64,000 nt of DNA from positions 5,534,001-5,598,000 of the forward strand of contig NZ_CP150918.1 in NCBI RefSeq assembly GCF_039908635.1, in the 5' to 3' direction. This stretch comes from Pseudomonas purpurea. GTDB taxonomy: Bacteria; Pseudomonadota; Gammaproteobacteria; Pseudomonadales; Pseudomonadaceae. Below the pieces are notes generated by a model. The model was not told where the DNA came from, did not search any database, and was given only the letters and a program-made list of their open reading frames with translations. The position numbers and the translations under genes are program-made. Shown here piece by piece: positions 27,751 to 38,180 of this stretch. Every line of letters starts with the position of its first letter. The stretch's first letter is position 1.

Positions 27751-29115
27751 TCAGGCTTGCAGCGCACCCAATGTGAGGTCCAGGCACTTGCGCGCCTTGG
27801 CCACCAATTCGTCGATCTCGGCCTCGCTGATCACCAGCGGCGGAGCGATGATCATGGTGTCGCCAACGGCGCGCATGATCAGGCCGTTATCGAAGCAGAA
27901 CTGCCGGCAGATCATGCCCACACCCTTGCCTTCGTAACGCTTGCGGGTGGCCTTGTCCTGAACCAGTTCAATGGCACCCAGCAGGCCTACACCCCGGACT
28001 TCACCCACCAGCGGGTGATCATTCAGCTCCCGCAGACGTTTCTGCAAGTACGGTGCCGTTTGGGCATGCACGCGCTCGATAATTTTCTCGTCGCGCATGA
28101 TGCGGATGTTTTCCAGTGCCACCGCCGCCGCCACCGGGTGCCCGGAGTAGGTGAAGCCGTGGTTGAAGTCGCCGCCCTCGTTGAGCACCGCCACCACTTC
28201 GTCACGCACGATCAGGCCGCCCATCGGGATGTAGCCGGACGTCAGGCCTTTGGCGATGGTCATCATGTCGGGTTTCAAGCCGTAGAAATCGGCACCAAAC
28301 CACTCGCCGGTACGGCCGAAACCGCAGATCACTTCGTCGGCCACGAACAGGATGTCGTACTTGGCGAGGATTTCCTTGATGCGCGGCCAGTAGCTGTCAG
28401 GTGGAATGATCACACCGCCCGCGCCCTGGATCGGCTCGGCAATAAAAGCCCCGACGTTGTCGACGCCGATTTCGAGAATCTTTTCTTCCAGCGTGTTGGC
28501 CGCCCAGATACCGAACTCTTCGGGGCTCATGTCGCCGCCCTCACCGAACCAGTAAGGCTGCGGGATGTGAACGATGCCCGGGATCGGCAAGTCGCCCTGT
28601 TCGTGCATGTAGGTCATGCCGCCCAGGCTCGCGCCGGCCACGGTGGAGCCGTGGTAGCCGTTCTTGCGGCTGATGATGACTTTCTTCTTCGGCTGGCCCT
28701 TGATCGCCCAATAGTGGCGGACCATGCGCAGCATGGTGTCGTTGCCTTCGGAGCCGGAACCGGTGAAGAACACGTGGTTCATGCCTTGCGGCGCGATGTC
28801 AGAGATTGCCTTGGCCAACTCCAGCACCGGCGGGTGGGCGGTCTGGAAGAACAGGTTGTAATAAGGCAGTTCGCGCATCTGTTTGCTGGCGGCATCGGCC
28901 AGCTCATCGCGACCGTAACCAATCGCCACACACCACAACCCCGCCATGCCATCGAGGATCTTGTTGCCTTCGCTGTCCCAGAGGTACACGCCCTTGGCGC
29001 GGGTGATGATGCGCGGGCCCTTCTCTTTGAGCTGCTTGAAATCGCTGAACGGCGCCAGGTGATGTTCGCTGCTCAGGGTTTGCCATTCACGGGTTTGCGG
29101 GTTGTTGCTGGTCAT
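27751..29115 (-). CDS. spuC: Putrescine/polyamine:pyruvate aminotransferase SpuC
   Basis: 454-aa class-III PLP aminotransferase converting putrescine (and cadaverine or diamines) plus pyruvate to the aminoaldehyde and alanine. The PLP lysine is in [17 protein letters not shown] near residue 286. The cofactor-contacting [11 protein letters not shown] precedes it. [22 protein letters not shown] shows the class-III phosphate-binding turn. GGAGAGCTTT precedes the ATG. It is third gene in the leftward spu cluster, 55 bp after spuB. Confidence 0.92.
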   Translation of the reverse strand: MTSNNPQTREWQTLSSEHHLAPFSDFKQLKEKGPRIITRAKGVYLWDSEGNKILDGMAGLWCVAIGYGRDELADAASKQMRELPYYNLFFQTAHPPVLELAKAISDIAPQGMNHVFFTGSGSEGNDTMLRMVRHYWAIKGQPKKKVIISRKNGYHGSTVAGASLGGMTYMHEQGDLPIPGIVHIPQPYWFGEGGDMSPEEFGIWAANTLEEKILEIGVDNVGAFIAEPIQGAGGVIIPPDSYWPRIKEILAKYDILFVADEVICGFGRTGEWFGADFYGLKPDMMTIAKGLTSGYIPMGGLIVRDEVVAVLNEGGDFNHGFTYSGHPVAAAVALENIRIMRDEKIIERVHAQTAPYLQKRLRELNDHPLVGEVRGVGLLGAIELVQDKATRKRYEGKGVGMICRQFCFDNGLIMRAVGDTMIIAPPLVISEAEIDELVAKARKCLDLTLGALQA

Positions 29116-29170
29116 AAAGCTCTCCTTGATAAGGTGAGAGTGCGGCGTTTGACCGCCGCACCCGGCGTTG

Positions 29171-30529
29171 TCAGACGGCGAACAGCAGGAATTCCCGCTC
29201 CCACGAACTGATCACGCGCTTGAAGTTTTCATGCTCGGCCCGCTTGACCGCGACGTAGCCAGTGATGAATTTCTTGCCCAGGTACTTCTCGATGGTGGCG
29301 CTGTTTTCCATGCGCTCCAGTGCGTCTTCGATGGTCAGCGGCAAACGCAGGTTGCGTCGCTCGTAACCCCGACCGACCACCGGTGCGCTCGGGTTGATGC
29401 CTTCGACCATGCCGATGAAACCGCAGAGCAGGCTCGCGGCAATCGCCAGGTAAGGGTTGGCGTCCGCGCCCGGCAGGCGGTTTTCCACCCGACGGTTTTG
29501 CGGGCCGGCGTCTGGAACCCGCAGGCCCACGGTGCGGTTCTCTTCTCCCCATTCCACGTTGACCGGCGCCGAGGTGTCGGGCAGGAAGCGACGGAACGAG
29601 TTGACGTTGGGGGCGAACAGCGGCAACAACTCGGGGATGAACTTCTGCAAACCGCCGATGTGGTGCAGGAACAGCTCGCTCATGCTCCCGTCTTCATTGG
29701 AGAAGACGTTCTTGCCGGTTGCGATGTCGATGATGCTCTGGTGCAAGTGCATCGCACTGCCCGGCTCGCCGGTCATGGGCTTGGCCATGAAGGTCGCCGC
29801 CACGTTGTGCTTGAGCGCTGCCTCACGCATGGTGCGCTTGAACACCAGGATCTGGTCGGCCAGGGACAGGGCATCGCCGTGACGGAAGTTGATTTCCATC
29901 TGCGCCGTGCCATCCTCATGGATCAGCGTATCCAGGTCCAGCTCTTGCAGTTCGCACCAGTCGTAGACGTCTTCGAACAACGGGTCGAATTCGTTGGCCG
30001 CTTCAATAGAGAACGACTGCCGACCGGTTTCCGGGCGACCGGAGCGGCCAATCGGCGGCTGCAACGGGAAGTCCGGGTCTTCGCAGCGCTTGGTCAGGTA
30101 GAACTCCATCTCCGGCGCCACAATCGGCTGCCAGCCTCTGTCGGAGTACAGCTTCAACACCTTTTTGAGGACGTTGCGCGGCGACAGCTCGATCGGGTTG
30201 CCCTGCTTGTCGTAGGTGTCGTGAATTACCTGGGCGGTCGGCTCGATGGCCCACGGCACGAGGAACACCGCGTTCGAGTCCGGGCGGCAGATCATGTCGA
30301 TGTCGGCCGGGTCGAGCAGCTCGTAATAGATGTCGTCTTCAACATAGTCGCCCGTCACGGTCTGCAACAGGACGCTTTCGGGAAGACGCATGCCTTTTTC
30401 GGCAATGAACTTGTTGGTCGGCGAGATCTTGCCGCGGGTGATCCCGGTCAGGTCGCCAATCATGCATTCGACTTCTGTGATCTTGTGGTCTTTCAACCAA
30501 TCGGTGAGCTGGTCGAGGTTGTTACTCAT
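29171..30529 (-). CDS. spuB: Gamma-glutamylpolyamine synthetase SpuB (glutamine-synthetase family)
   Basis: 452-aa GS-like ligase that attaches glutamate to putrescine or other polyamines using ATP, the first step of the gamma-glutamylation route. GS motifs are GMRLPESV region, MEFYLTKR (catalytic Glu), [25 protein letters not shown] and the adenylation-loop equivalent [17 protein letters not shown]. It differs from GlnA by length and by lacking the GlnA adenylylation tyrosine region. It is encoded 36 bp after spuA. Confidence 0.9.
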   Translation of the reverse strand: MSNNLDQLTDWLKDHKITEVECMIGDLTGITRGKISPTNKFIAEKGMRLPESVLLQTVTGDYVEDDIYYELLDPADIDMICRPDSNAVFLVPWAIEPTAQVIHDTYDKQGNPIELSPRNVLKKVLKLYSDRGWQPIVAPEMEFYLTKRCEDPDFPLQPPIGRSGRPETGRQSFSIEAANEFDPLFEDVYDWCELQELDLDTLIHEDGTAQMEINFRHGDALSLADQILVFKRTMREAALKHNVAATFMAKPMTGEPGSAMHLHQSIIDIATGKNVFSNEDGSMSELFLHHIGGLQKFIPELLPLFAPNVNSFRRFLPDTSAPVNVEWGEENRTVGLRVPDAGPQNRRVENRLPGADANPYLAIAASLLCGFIGMVEGINPSAPVVGRGYERRNLRLPLTIEDALERMENSATIEKYLGKKFITGYVAVKRAEHENFKRVISSWEREFLLFAV

Positions 30530-30565
30530 AAATGCCTCTGGGCTGAGTTTCCTGACTTTTATAAG

Positions 30566-31342
30566 TCAGGCGTTGTTTGACGCATCCGCGTCGCGTTGTG
30601 CTGCACGCTTTCGACAGGCATCGCCAAATGCCTGGAAGATGGCGAGGTAGTGCGGGTTGGAGCTTACCTGCCATTCGGGGTGCCATTGCACTCCTAAAGC
30701 AAAAGCCTTGCCTTCGGTGACCGAGACAGCCTCGATCAGGCCATCCGGCGCCACGGCTTCGACACGCAGGCCCGGGGCCAGGCGCTCAACGCCCTGGGCG
30801 TGGATCGAGTTGACGGGTATCTCGCTCGGCAGGCCCAGACCTTCAAGGATGCCGCCCGGCTGGATGTGCATCCCGTGGGCCGGGGCATATTGCACCTCGA
30901 CTGGCTGGCTATCGTCTTCACGGTGGTCCATGAAGCCAGGCACCTCGTGGACCTTCTGATACAGGCTGCCGCCGAATGCCACGTTCATTTCCTGAAACCC
31001 CCGGCAGATGCCGAGCACCGGAACGCCGGCCACAACGGCGGCACGAATCAACGGGAGGGTAGTGGCATCACGTGCAGGATCATGAGCAGTCCCCGGCGCA
31101 CTGGCAGGACCGCTATAGTGAAAAGGTTCTACATTGGAAGGAGAGCCGGTAAAGAGGATGCCGTCCAGACCGTCAAGAATATCGGTCGGACTGAACAACT
31201 CCGCCAGTGACGGAAGGATCAATGGCAAGCCCTTGGCAGCGATGGCCACTGCTCGGACGTATTTGTCGCCACTGATGTGATAAGCATGCAAGCCGACCTG
31301 TTTGGAGCAGGCGGTGACGCCGATTAACGGCAGGCGAGACAT
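30566..31342 (-). CDS. spuA: Gamma-glutamyl-GABA hydrolase SpuA (class-I glutamine amidotransferase fold)
   Basis: 258-aa peptidase C26-like enzyme that releases GABA from gamma-glutamyl-GABA (PuuD-like). The nucleophile cysteine is in PVLGICRGFQEMNVAFGGSL. The catalytic His-x-Glu is in GVQWHPEWQ. The N-terminus PLIGVTACSK is typical of PuuD homologues. It is the first gene of the leftward spu operon and divergent from spuI. Confidence 0.9.
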   Translation of the reverse strand: MSRLPLIGVTACSKQVGLHAYHISGDKYVRAVAIAAKGLPLILPSLAELFSPTDILDGLDGILFTGSPSNVEPFHYSGPASAPGTAHDPARDATTLPLIRAAVVAGVPVLGICRGFQEMNVAFGGSLYQKVHEVPGFMDHREDDSQPVEVQYAPAHGMHIQPGGILEGLGLPSEIPVNSIHAQGVERLAPGLRVEAVAPDGLIEAVSVTEGKAFALGVQWHPEWQVSSNPHYLAIFQAFGDACRKRAAQRDADASNNA

Positions 31343-31620
31343 GAAGCACCCCGGTATTATTGCTGTTATGGGTTTGAATCGAGCTTAGCCTTGTTCATTT
31401 TTTTACACAACACCCCCGTAAAAAATACAACACGGCCCGCTCAAGCCTGCGGGCGCCCACGATGGCAACGGCATAAAAAAGGCTTAAACCGCCCCAAAAA
31501 TGCCCTCGCGGCGCTTTTTCAGGGCAAAAAATGCCTCGCTTGACTTCGGCATGCCGTTCGGGTTGACTGGAATCTGAAGAGATCAATGATTGATATTTTT
31601 AACAACAAAGGTGTTGCATC
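31343..31620. promoter_or_regulatory. spuA-spuI divergent regulatory region
   Basis: 278 bp. Two direct copies of ACAACAC (31407-31413 and 31427-31433) are exactly 20 bp apart, two helical turns. A perfect inverted repeat ATCAAT-G-ATTGAT lies at 31582-31594, 26 bp before the spuI ATG, where a repressor would block transcription or initiation. I see no sigma-54 consensus. AAAGGTG is the likely spuI ribosome site. Confidence 0.45.
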
Positions 31621-32997
31621 ATGTCGGTACCCCCGCGTGCCGTTCAGCTTAACGAAGCGAACGCGTTCCTTAAGGAACATCCTGAGGTTCTGTACGTTGA
31701 CCTTCTGATTGCGGATATGAATGGTGTGGTGCGCGGCAAGCGCATCGAACGCACCAGCCTCCACAAGGTTTACGAGAAAGGCATCAACCTGCCGGCCTCT
31801 TTATTTGCTCTGGATATCAATGGCTCGACGGTGGAAAGCACCGGCCTGGGCCTGGACATCGGCGATGCTGACCGAATCTGTTATCCAATCCCTGACACCC
31901 TGTGCAATGAACCCTGGCAGAAGCGCCCTACCGCGCAACTGTTGATGACCATGCACGAACTTGAAGGTGAACCTTTCTTCGCCGACCCTCGCGAAGTCCT
32001 GCGTCAAGTGGTAACCAAGTTCGACGAACTGGGCCTGACCATCTGCGCCGCATTCGAGCTGGAGTTCTACCTGATTGACCAGGAGAACGTGAATGGCCGG
32101 CCACAACCTCCGCGCTCGCCGATCTCCGGCAAACGTCCGCACTCGACACAGGTCTACCTGATCGACGACCTCGACGAATACGTCGACTGCCTCCAGGACA
32201 TTCTGGAAGGTGCCAAAGAACAAGGCATCCCGGCCGACGCCATCGTCAAGGAAAGTGCCCCGGCGCAGTTCGAAGTGAACCTGCACCACGTAGCCGACCC
32301 GATCAAGGCCTGCGATTACGCGGTACTGCTCAAGCGTCTGATCAAAAACATCGCCTACGACCATGAAATGGACACCACCTTCATGGCCAAGCCTTACCCG
32401 GGCCAGGCGGGCAATGGTCTGCACGTCCACATCTCGATCCTTGATAAAGACGGCAAGAACATTTTTGCCAGTGAGGATCCCGAGCAGAACGCCGCACTGC
32501 GTCACGCGATCGGCGGTGTGCTCGAGACCCTACCGGCGCAGATGGCTTTCCTCTGCCCGAACGTCAACTCGTACCGTCGTTTCGGCGCACAGTTCTACGT
32601 GCCGAACTCGCCGTGCTGGGGCCTGGACAACCGTACCGTGGCGATTCGCGTACCGACCGGTTCCTCCGATGCCGTACGCATCGAGCACCGTGTGGCCGGT
32701 GCCGACGCCAACCCGTACCTGCTGATGGCTTCGGTGCTGGCGGGCGTGCACCACGGCCTGGTCAACAAGATCGAACCTGGCGCCCCGGTCGAAGGCAACA
32801 GCTACGAGCAGAACGAGCAGAGCCTGCCGAACAACCTGCGCGATGCACTGCGCGAGCTGGACGACAGCGAAGTCATGGCCAAGTACATCGATCCGAAATA
32901 CATCGACATTTTTGTCGCCTGTAAAGAGAGCGAGCTGGAGGAGTTCGAACACTCCATATCCGACCTCGAGTACAACTGGTACCTGCATACCGTGTAA
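31621..32997 (+). CDS. spuI: Glutamate-polyamine ligase SpuI (glutamine-synthetase family)
   Basis: 458-aa second GS-like ligase, a paralogue of SpuB reading in the opposite direction. Motifs: AAFELEFYLIDQ (catalytic Glu), SAPAQFEVNLHHVADP, KPYPGQAGNGLHVHIS and [16 protein letters not shown]. In P. aeruginosa SpuI gamma-glutamylates polyamines; which amines each paralogue prefers cannot be read here. A strong terminator follows. Confidence 0.9.
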   Translation: MSVPPRAVQLNEANAFLKEHPEVLYVDLLIADMNGVVRGKRIERTSLHKVYEKGINLPASLFALDINGSTVESTGLGLDIGDADRICYPIPDTLCNEPWQKRPTAQLLMTMHELEGEPFFADPREVLRQVVTKFDELGLTICAAFELEFYLIDQENVNGRPQPPRSPISGKRPHSTQVYLIDDLDEYVDCLQDILEGAKEQGIPADAIVKESAPAQFEVNLHHVADPIKACDYAVLLKRLIKNIAYDHEMDTTFMAKPYPGQAGNGLHVHISILDKDGKNIFASEDPEQNAALRHAIGGVLETLPAQMAFLCPNVNSYRRFGAQFYVPNSPCWGLDNRTVAIRVPTGSSDAVRIEHRVAGADANPYLLMASVLAGVHHGLVNKIEPGAPVEGNSYEQNEQSLPNNLRDALRELDDSEVMAKYIDPKYIDIFVACKESELEEFEHSISDLEYNWYLHTV

Positions 32998-33006
32998 GCG
33001 GCTGCA

Positions 33007-33051
33007 GTAAAAAACAACGCCGTTGGCTGATAAGGTCGACGGCGTTTTTTA
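33007..33051 (+). terminator. Terminator of spuI
   Basis: AACGCCGT and ACGGCGTT flank a 15-nt loop and are followed by TTTT, with an A tract upstream. It lies directly after the spuI stop. Confidence 0.88.
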
Positions 33052-33066
33052 TGGCCGGCATCAAAC

Positions 33067-33200
33067 CTGTGGCGAGGGAGCTTGCTCCCGCTGGAGGCCG
33101 AAGGACTCTCTGTATTGGCCATACGGTTCTGCCAGGCACACCGCATGGACGGATTTAGGGCCGCTTCGCGACCCAGCGGGAGCAAGCTCCCTCGCCACAG
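33067..33200. repeat. REP doublet (REPIN-like), GTGGCGAGGGAGC family, copy 4
   Basis: 134-bp inverted pair of CTGTGGCGAGGGAGCTTGCT with intact arms on both sides. It lies between spuI and the TetR gene, about 60 bp from the TetR start, so it may overlap that gene's promoter region. Confidence 0.9.
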
Positions 33201-33259
33201 GGGATATGGAACATCTGCCCGCTCTGCGTACAATGCCCGCTGCCCCGCAGGAGACTTCA

Positions 33260-33898
33260 ATGACGCGCACCGCCACTGTTCGAAAGCCTCGCGCACGCAG
33301 CCAGGCCCGGATCGATTCGATACTCGATGCCGCCCGCACGCTGCTGGCCGCCGAAGGCGTGGCCAGTTTGTCGATCTATAGCGTGGCCGAGCGCGCCGAG
33401 ATCCCGCCCTCCTCCGTCTACCACTTTTTCGCCAGCGTCCCGGCGCTGCTTGAAGCCCTGACCGCGGACGTCCACGCCGCGTTTCGCGCGTGCCTGCTGG
33501 CGCCTATCCAAGCGGATTCACTGAGCCATTGGCGCGACCTGTCGCGGCTGGTCGAGCAGCGCATGCTCGCCATCTACGACGAAGACGCCGCCGCCCGCCA
33601 ACTGATCCTCGCCCAGCATGGCCTGACCGAAGTCACCCAGGCAGACCGTCAGCACGACATCGAACTGGGCGATCTGATGCACAAGCTGTTCGATCAGCAT
33701 TTCGAGTTGCCGACGTTGCCCAACGATGTCGATGTCTTTGCGTTGGCCATGGAACTGGGCGACCGCGTTTATGCCCGCTCGGTGCAGCAACATGGGCAGA
33801 TCACCCCGCGCATGGCCGAGGAAGGAATGCGCGTATTTGATGCCTATCTGGGCCTGTACCTGCCGCCCTATCTGCCCAGACGTGCTATTGCGGCCTGA
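33260..33898 (+). CDS. TetR/AcrR-family transcriptional regulator
   Basis: 212-aa regulator. The N-terminal HTH reads RIDSILDAARTLLAAEGVASLSIYSVAERAEIPPSSVYHFFASVPALLEAL (abridged: helix-turn-helix at residues ~34-55). The C-terminal ligand domain is divergent. It starts at the ATG at 33260 with CAGGAG upstream; the open frame further upstream runs through a REP element and is not coding. The position suggests a link to polyamine or neighbouring genes. I do not equate it with AguR, because no agmatine genes are present here. Confidence 0.8.
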   Translation: MTRTATVRKPRARSQARIDSILDAARTLLAAEGVASLSIYSVAERAEIPPSSVYHFFASVPALLEALTADVHAAFRACLLAPIQADSLSHWRDLSRLVEQRMLAIYDEDAAARQLILAQHGLTEVTQADRQHDIELGDLMHKLFDQHFELPTLPNDVDVFALAMELGDRVYARSVQQHGQITPRMAEEGMRVFDAYLGLYLPPYLPRRAIAA

Positions 33899-33920
33899 TT
33901 TTCTATTGTTTTCTCGGACC

Positions 33921-34018
33921 TCATCGCGAGCAAGCTCGCTCCCACATTAGCGCTTCAGCGGACACAGATTTTGTGTACGACAGAAATCCCCTGTGGGAGC
34001 GTGCTTGCTCGCGATGGC
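33921..34018. repeat. REP doublet, GTGGGAGCGAGCTTGCTCGCGA family
   Basis: TCATCGCGAGCAAGCTCGCTCCCACA and its inverted partner CTGTGGGAGCGTGCTTGCTCGCGATGG are separated by about 45 bp. They lie between the convergent TetR gene and ssuF. Confidence 0.9.
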
Positions 34019-34049
34019 CACACCACTGATTCCATGACAGGCACACATG

Positions 34050-34083
34050 AAAAAACCCCGAAGGGCTCACACCCTTCGGGGTT
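34050..34083 (-). terminator. Terminator of the ssu operon
   Basis: AACCCCGAAGGG and CCCTTCGGGGTT form a 12-bp stem. The minus-strand read continues into TTTT, just after the ssuF stop. Confidence 0.9.
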
Positions 34084-34099
34084 GTTCGTTATGCACGAC

Positions 34100-34315
34100 T
34101 TACAACTTGGCGATCGACACCTCGGTGGATTTCACGAAGGCAATCACTTCGCTGCCGATCACCAGTTCCAGCTCTTTGACCGAGCGCGTGGTGATCACAG
34201 AGGTGACGATGCCGGACGCGGTCTGCACGTCGATTTCCGACAACACATCGCCTTCGACGATTTCCTTGATGGTGCCTTTGAACTGGTTGCGGACGTTGAT
34301 GGCTTTGATAGTCAT
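34100..34315 (-). CDS. ssuF: SsuF, TOBE-domain molybdopterin-binding-like protein
   Basis: 71-aa single Mop/TOBE domain: MTIKAINVRNQFKGTIKEIV, then GDVLSEIDVQTASGIVTSVITTRSVKELELVIGSEVIAFVKSTEVSIAKL in abridged view. It is the last gene of the Pseudomonas ssuEADCBF operon and is needed for sulfonate/sulfate-ester use in P. putida, though its precise role is unclear. It lies 33 bp after ssuB. Confidence 0.88.
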   Translation of the reverse strand: MTIKAINVRNQFKGTIKEIVEGDVLSEIDVQTASGIVTSVITTRSVKELELVIGSEVIAFVKSTEVSIAKL

Positions 34316-34348
34316 GAGGCTGATTCCTGTCTTGAGGATGAAGTACGG

Positions 34349-35155
34349 TTATTGAGCCCAGCGCAATTGCGTGGGCAACGGTGAAACGGGTTCCGGCTCT
34401 GGCGGTACGCCAGGCAGCGACAGAACACGGTTGAGGACTTCGGTTTCCAGCGCCGCCAGCCGATGGGAGCCACGGACGCGAGGACGCAGCAGTTCGACGT
34501 GCAGGTCCAGGCCAATCTCGCCCTCTTCGATCAGCAGCACCCGGTCAGCAATCGCCACCGCTTCGCTGACGTCGTGGGTCACCAGCAACACGGTAAAACC
34601 GTGCTGCTGCCAGAGACGCTCAATCAGTTGCTGCATCTCGATCCGGGTCAGCGCATCCAGCGCGCCCAGCGGCTCATCGAGCAACAGCAAACGCGGCTTG
34701 TGGATCAGCGCCCGGGCCAGTGCAACACGCTGCTTCTGCCCACCGGACAACGCCGCCGGCCACTCATCGGCGCGATCCGCCAGGCCCACGGCGTCCAGCG
34801 CATCCAGTGCCTGCTGACGCCAGTGGCCCTTGAGCCCGAGGCCGACGTTGTCGATGACCTTTTTCCATGGCAGCAAACGCGCTTCCTGGAACATCAGCCG
34901 GGTGTCTTCCCGGGCTTCGCTGAGCGGGGCGGCACCGGCCAGCAACTCACCGGCCGTGGGCTGATCAAGGCCCGCAAGCAGCCGCAGCAAGGTGCTTTTA
35001 CCGCAACCGCTGCGCCCGACCACCGCGACGAACTGACCGGCCGGAATGTGCAGGTCGATCTTGCGCAGCACCTGCCGCGCCCCGAAGATTTTTTGCAGCG
35101 TGTGCACCGCCAGCGGAATCCCGCGCAGCAAGCGCGGTGGTTGTTGAGCCGTCAT
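34349..35155 (-). CDS. ssuB: Aliphatic sulfonate ABC transporter ATPase SsuB
   Basis: 268-aa ATPase. Walker A is GRSGCGKS (47-54), the signature is [16 protein letters not shown], and Walker B is [12 protein letters not shown], with VTHDVSEA as H-loop. The ATG at 35155 overlaps the ssuC stop by 4 bp (ATGA); the frame is open upstream to 35371, but that would run deep inside ssuC. It supplies energy for uptake of alkanesulfonates as a sulfur source. Confidence 0.92.
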   Translation of the reverse strand: MTAQQPPRLLRGIPLAVHTLQKIFGARQVLRKIDLHIPAGQFVAVVGRSGCGKSTLLRLLAGLDQPTAGELLAGAAPLSEAREDTRLMFQEARLLPWKKVIDNVGLGLKGHWRQQALDALDAVGLADRADEWPAALSGGQKQRVALARALIHKPRLLLLDEPLGALDALTRIEMQQLIERLWQQHGFTVLLVTHDVSEAVAIADRVLLIEEGEIGLDLHVELLRPRVRGSHRLAALETEVLNRVLSLPGVPPEPEPVSPLPTQLRWAQ

Positions 35156-35940
35156 GCTGCACCGCCCTTGGCCACTTGATAGGCCGGATGCCAGCGCAAC
35201 CAGATGCGTTCCAGCGCACGGGCCGCGAGGTCGGCCAACTTGCCGAGCACCGCGTACAGAACAATCGCCAGCACCACCACGTCGGTCTGCAAGAACTCCC
35301 GGGCGTTCATCGCCAGGTAACCAATGCCGGAGCTGGCGGATATGGTTTCCGCGACAATCAGCGTCAGCCACATGAAGCCCAGTGCGAAGCGCACGCCTAC
35401 CAGAATCGAGGGCAACGCCCCCGGCAGAATCACCTGGCGGAACAGGCTGAAACCGGACAAGCCGTAACTGCGCGCCATCTCCACCAGCGCCGGGTCAACG
35501 TTGCGAATACCGTGATAGGTGTTGAGGTAGATCGGAAACAACGTGCCCAGCGCCACCAGAAAAATCTTCGCCGACTCGTCGATGCCGAACCACAGAATCA
35601 CCAGTGGAATCAGCGCCAGGTGCGGCACGTTGCGGATCATCTGCACCGAACTGTCGAGCAGGCGTTCACCCCGCTTCGACAGACCGGTGATGAAGCCCAG
35701 CACCAGGCCAATACCGCCGCCGATCACAAAACCGATGCCGGCGCGCCAACCGCTGATAGCCAGGTGTTTCCAGATTTCACCGCTGCGCACCAGGCTCACG
35801 CCAGCCTCGATCACGGCGCTGGGGGCCGGCAGGATGCGCGTCGACAACCAGCCCGCCGACACCGACAACTGCCACACCGCCAGCAGCAGCACCGGCAACG
35901 CCCAGGGCGCCAGGCTGTGGATAACCGTTTCCCTCTTCAT
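35152..35940 (-). CDS. ssuC: Aliphatic sulfonate ABC transporter permease SsuC
   Basis: 262-aa BPD-family inner-membrane permease with about six hydrophobic helices. The coupling loop reads [30 protein letters not shown]. It is the transmembrane partner of SsuB/SsuA and is separated by 8 bp from ssuD. Confidence 0.92.
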   Translation of the reverse strand: MKRETVIHSLAPWALPVLLLAVWQLSVSAGWLSTRILPAPSAVIEAGVSLVRSGEIWKHLAISGWRAGIGFVIGGGIGLVLGFITGLSKRGERLLDSSVQMIRNVPHLALIPLVILWFGIDESAKIFLVALGTLFPIYLNTYHGIRNVDPALVEMARSYGLSGFSLFRQVILPGALPSILVGVRFALGFMWLTLIVAETISASSGIGYLAMNAREFLQTDVVVLAIVLYAVLGKLADLAARALERIWLRWHPAYQVAKGGAA

Positions 35941-35948
35941 GACGCGCC

Positions 35949-37097
35949 TCAGCTCTGCGACGCGGCTTTGGGAAGGATGTCGTTGGCGACCATTTCACCG
36001 AACGGGCTGACGTAACCACCGGTTTTCGGCAGCTCCGGGCGCTCGATGTCCAGGTGCGGGAACAGCAATTCAGCCACCCGGTACGCCTCCTCCAAGTGCG
36101 GATAACCGGAGAAGATGAACGTGTCGATGCCCAGGTCTGCGTATTCCTGCATGCGCGCCGCCACGGTCGGACCGTCGCCGACCAGTGCCGTACCCGCACC
36201 GCCGCGCACCAGGCCGACACCGGCCCACAGGTTCGGGCTGACTTCCAGGTTGTCGCGGCTGCCGCCGTGCAGGGCAGCCATGCGTTGCTGACCCACCGAA
36301 TCGAAGCGCGCCAACGAAGCCTGGGCGCGGGCGATGGTGTCGTCGTCCAGATGTGAGATCAAACGGTCCGCCGCCTGCCAGGCTTCAGCGTTGGTTTCAC
36401 GCACGATCACATGCAGCCGAATGCCGAAGCGCACGGTGCGGCCGAGCTTCGCGGCTTTGGCTCGCACTTGTTCGATTTTCTCGGCGACGGCGGCCGGTGG
36501 CTCGCCCCAGGTCAGGACCATCTCGACCTGCTCTGCGGCCAGGTCCTGAGCGGCTTCCGAGGAGCCGCCGAAGTACAGCGGCGGACGCGGTTGCTGAATC
36601 GGCGGATAGAGCAATTTCGCACCCTTCACGCTGATGTGCTGGCCGTCGTAATCGACGGTTTCGCCTTCCAGCACCCGGCGCCAGATGCGGGTGAATTCCA
36701 CCGAGGCCTGATAGCGCTCTTCATGGCTGAGGAACAGACCATCACCGGCCAGTTCATCAGGATCGCCGCCCGTGACCAGGTTGAACAACGCACGGCCACC
36801 GGACAGGCGATCCAGGGTCGCCGCCTGACGCGCCGCCACCGTCGGGGAAATGATCCCGGGGCGCAGCGCGACCAGAAACTTCAACCGCTGGGTGACCGGA
36901 ATCAGCGACGCGGCCACCAGCCACGAATCTTCGCAGGAACGCCCGGTGGGAATCAGCACCCCGCCGAAGCCCAGGCGATCCGCCGCTTGGGCGATCTGCT
37001 GCAAGTAACCGTGATCAACGGCGCGAGCGCCCTCGGAGGTGCCCAGGTAATGGCCATCGCCATGGGTAGGCAGGAACCAGAAAATATTGAGGCTCAT
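35949..37097 (-). CDS. ssuD: FMNH2-dependent alkanesulfonate monooxygenase SsuD
   Basis: 382-aa luciferase-like monooxygenase that uses FMNH2 from SsuE and oxygen to cleave the C-S bond of alkanesulfonates, giving aldehyde and sulfite. It starts [19 protein letters not shown], as in E. coli Ssu[38 protein letters not shown] (abridged) is the conserved flavin region, and GRSCEDSWL contains the SsuD cysteine. The open frame to 37139 precedes the true ATG at 37097. Confidence 0.95.
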   Translation of the reverse strand: MSLNIFWFLPTHGDGHYLGTSEGARAVDHGYLQQIAQAADRLGFGGVLIPTGRSCEDSWLVAASLIPVTQRLKFLVALRPGIISPTVAARQAATLDRLSGGRALFNLVTGGDPDELAGDGLFLSHEERYQASVEFTRIWRRVLEGETVDYDGQHISVKGAKLLYPPIQQPRPPLYFGGSSEAAQDLAAEQVEMVLTWGEPPAAVAEKIEQVRAKAAKLGRTVRFGIRLHVIVRETNAEAWQAADRLISHLDDDTIARAQASLARFDSVGQQRMAALHGGSRDNLEVSPNLWAGVGLVRGGAGTALVGDGPTVAARMQEYADLGIDTFIFSGYPHLEEAYRVAELLFPHLDIERPELPKTGGYVSPFGEMVANDILPKAASQS

Positions 37098-37122
37098 GGA
37101 GTTGTCTCCTAAGGAAATCGAA

Positions 37123-38091
37123 TTACGGCGCGGTGGCAACGGCTGCCGGCGGCGTCCAGATCACGTCTTTGATGCTCAAGGGCTTGGGAATCAACTTGAG
37201 CTGATAGAAGCTGTCGGCGATTTTCTGCTGGGCCGCGACCACGTCGGGCGTGAGGAACAACGCGCCGTAGCCCTGGCGTTTCACCGAGGTCAGGGTGATG
37301 TCTGCCGACAGGCCGAGCAGCGGCGCGACTTGTTTGGTCACCTCGACAGGGTTGGCCTTGGACCACTCGCCCACGGCGCGCACTTCTTCCACCAGCGTCT
37401 TGATGACCTGCGGATTTTTTTGCGCGTAGGGCTTGGTCGCCAGATAGAACTGATGGTTGTCGACGATGCCGCTGCCATCACGCAGGGTACGTGCTTGCAG
37501 TTGCTGTTCGGCAGCCGCCTGGTACGGGTCCCAGATCACCCAGGCATCGACGCTGCCACGCTCGAACGCGGCGCGGGCATCGGCCGGTGGCAGGAACACG
37601 GTTTGGATGTCGGTGTACGTGAGGCCGGCGTCTTCCAGGGCGCGCACCAGCAGGTAGTGCACGTTGGAGCCTTTGTTGAGGACGACTTTCTTGCCCTTGA
37701 GGTCCTGCACCGATTGGATCGTGGAGTCCTTCGGCACCAGGATCGCTTCGCTGGTCGGCGCCGGTGGCTCGTAGGCGACGTAGAGCAGATCGGCGCCAGC
37801 GGCCTGGGCAAATACGGGTGGGGTTTCGCCGGTCACGCCAAAATCGATGGAGCCGACATTCAGCCCTTCGAGCAACTGCGGGCCACCAGGGAACTCAGTC
37901 CATTGCACGTCCACGCCTTGGGCGGCGAGGCGTTTTTCCAGTGTGCCGCGAGCTTTGAGCAGCACCAGGGTGCCATACTTTTGGTAGCCGATACGCAAGG
38001 TCTCGGCCGCTTGAGCTTGAACAATGACGCCGAAGGACACAGCCGCAGCAAACAGAGCGACCAGACCACGACGCAAAATGACAGGGCGCAT
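37123..38091 (-). CDS. ssuA: Aliphatic sulfonate-binding protein SsuA
   Basis: 322-aa periplasmic receptor. The signal peptide ends [24 protein letters not shown]. Conserved NMT1/SsuA features are [30 protein letters not shown] and [20 protein letters not shown] (abridged). It delivers sulfonates to SsuCB. The ATG at 38091 is preferred over the open frame to 38127 because the signal peptide begins there. Confidence 0.92.
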   Translation of the reverse strand: MRPVILRRGLVALFAAAVSFGVIVQAQAAETLRIGYQKYGTLVLLKARGTLEKRLAAQGVDVQWTEFPGGPQLLEGLNVGSIDFGVTGETPPVFAQAAGADLLYVAYEPPAPTSEAILVPKDSTIQSVQDLKGKKVVLNKGSNVHYLLVRALEDAGLTYTDIQTVFLPPADARAAFERGSVDAWVIWDPYQAAAEQQLQARTLRDGSGIVDNHQFYLATKPYAQKNPQVIKTLVEEVRAVGEWSKANPVEVTKQVAPLLGLSADITLTSVKRQGYGALFLTPDVVAAQQKIADSFYQLKLIPKPLSIKDVIWTPPAAVATAP

Positions 38092-38180
38092 AGCGCTCTC
38101 CTTTTTGCAGTTGGGTTTTGGCTGCACCTGCTTGCCCGTTGTCGGGCGAGTAAGGCCAGTACATCACGTTCGGCTGGGGC

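Noticed and set aside
33260..33898. TetR gene as AguR (agmatine regulator)
   Set aside because: aguA and aguB are absent from the window and the sequence alone does not identify the ligand.
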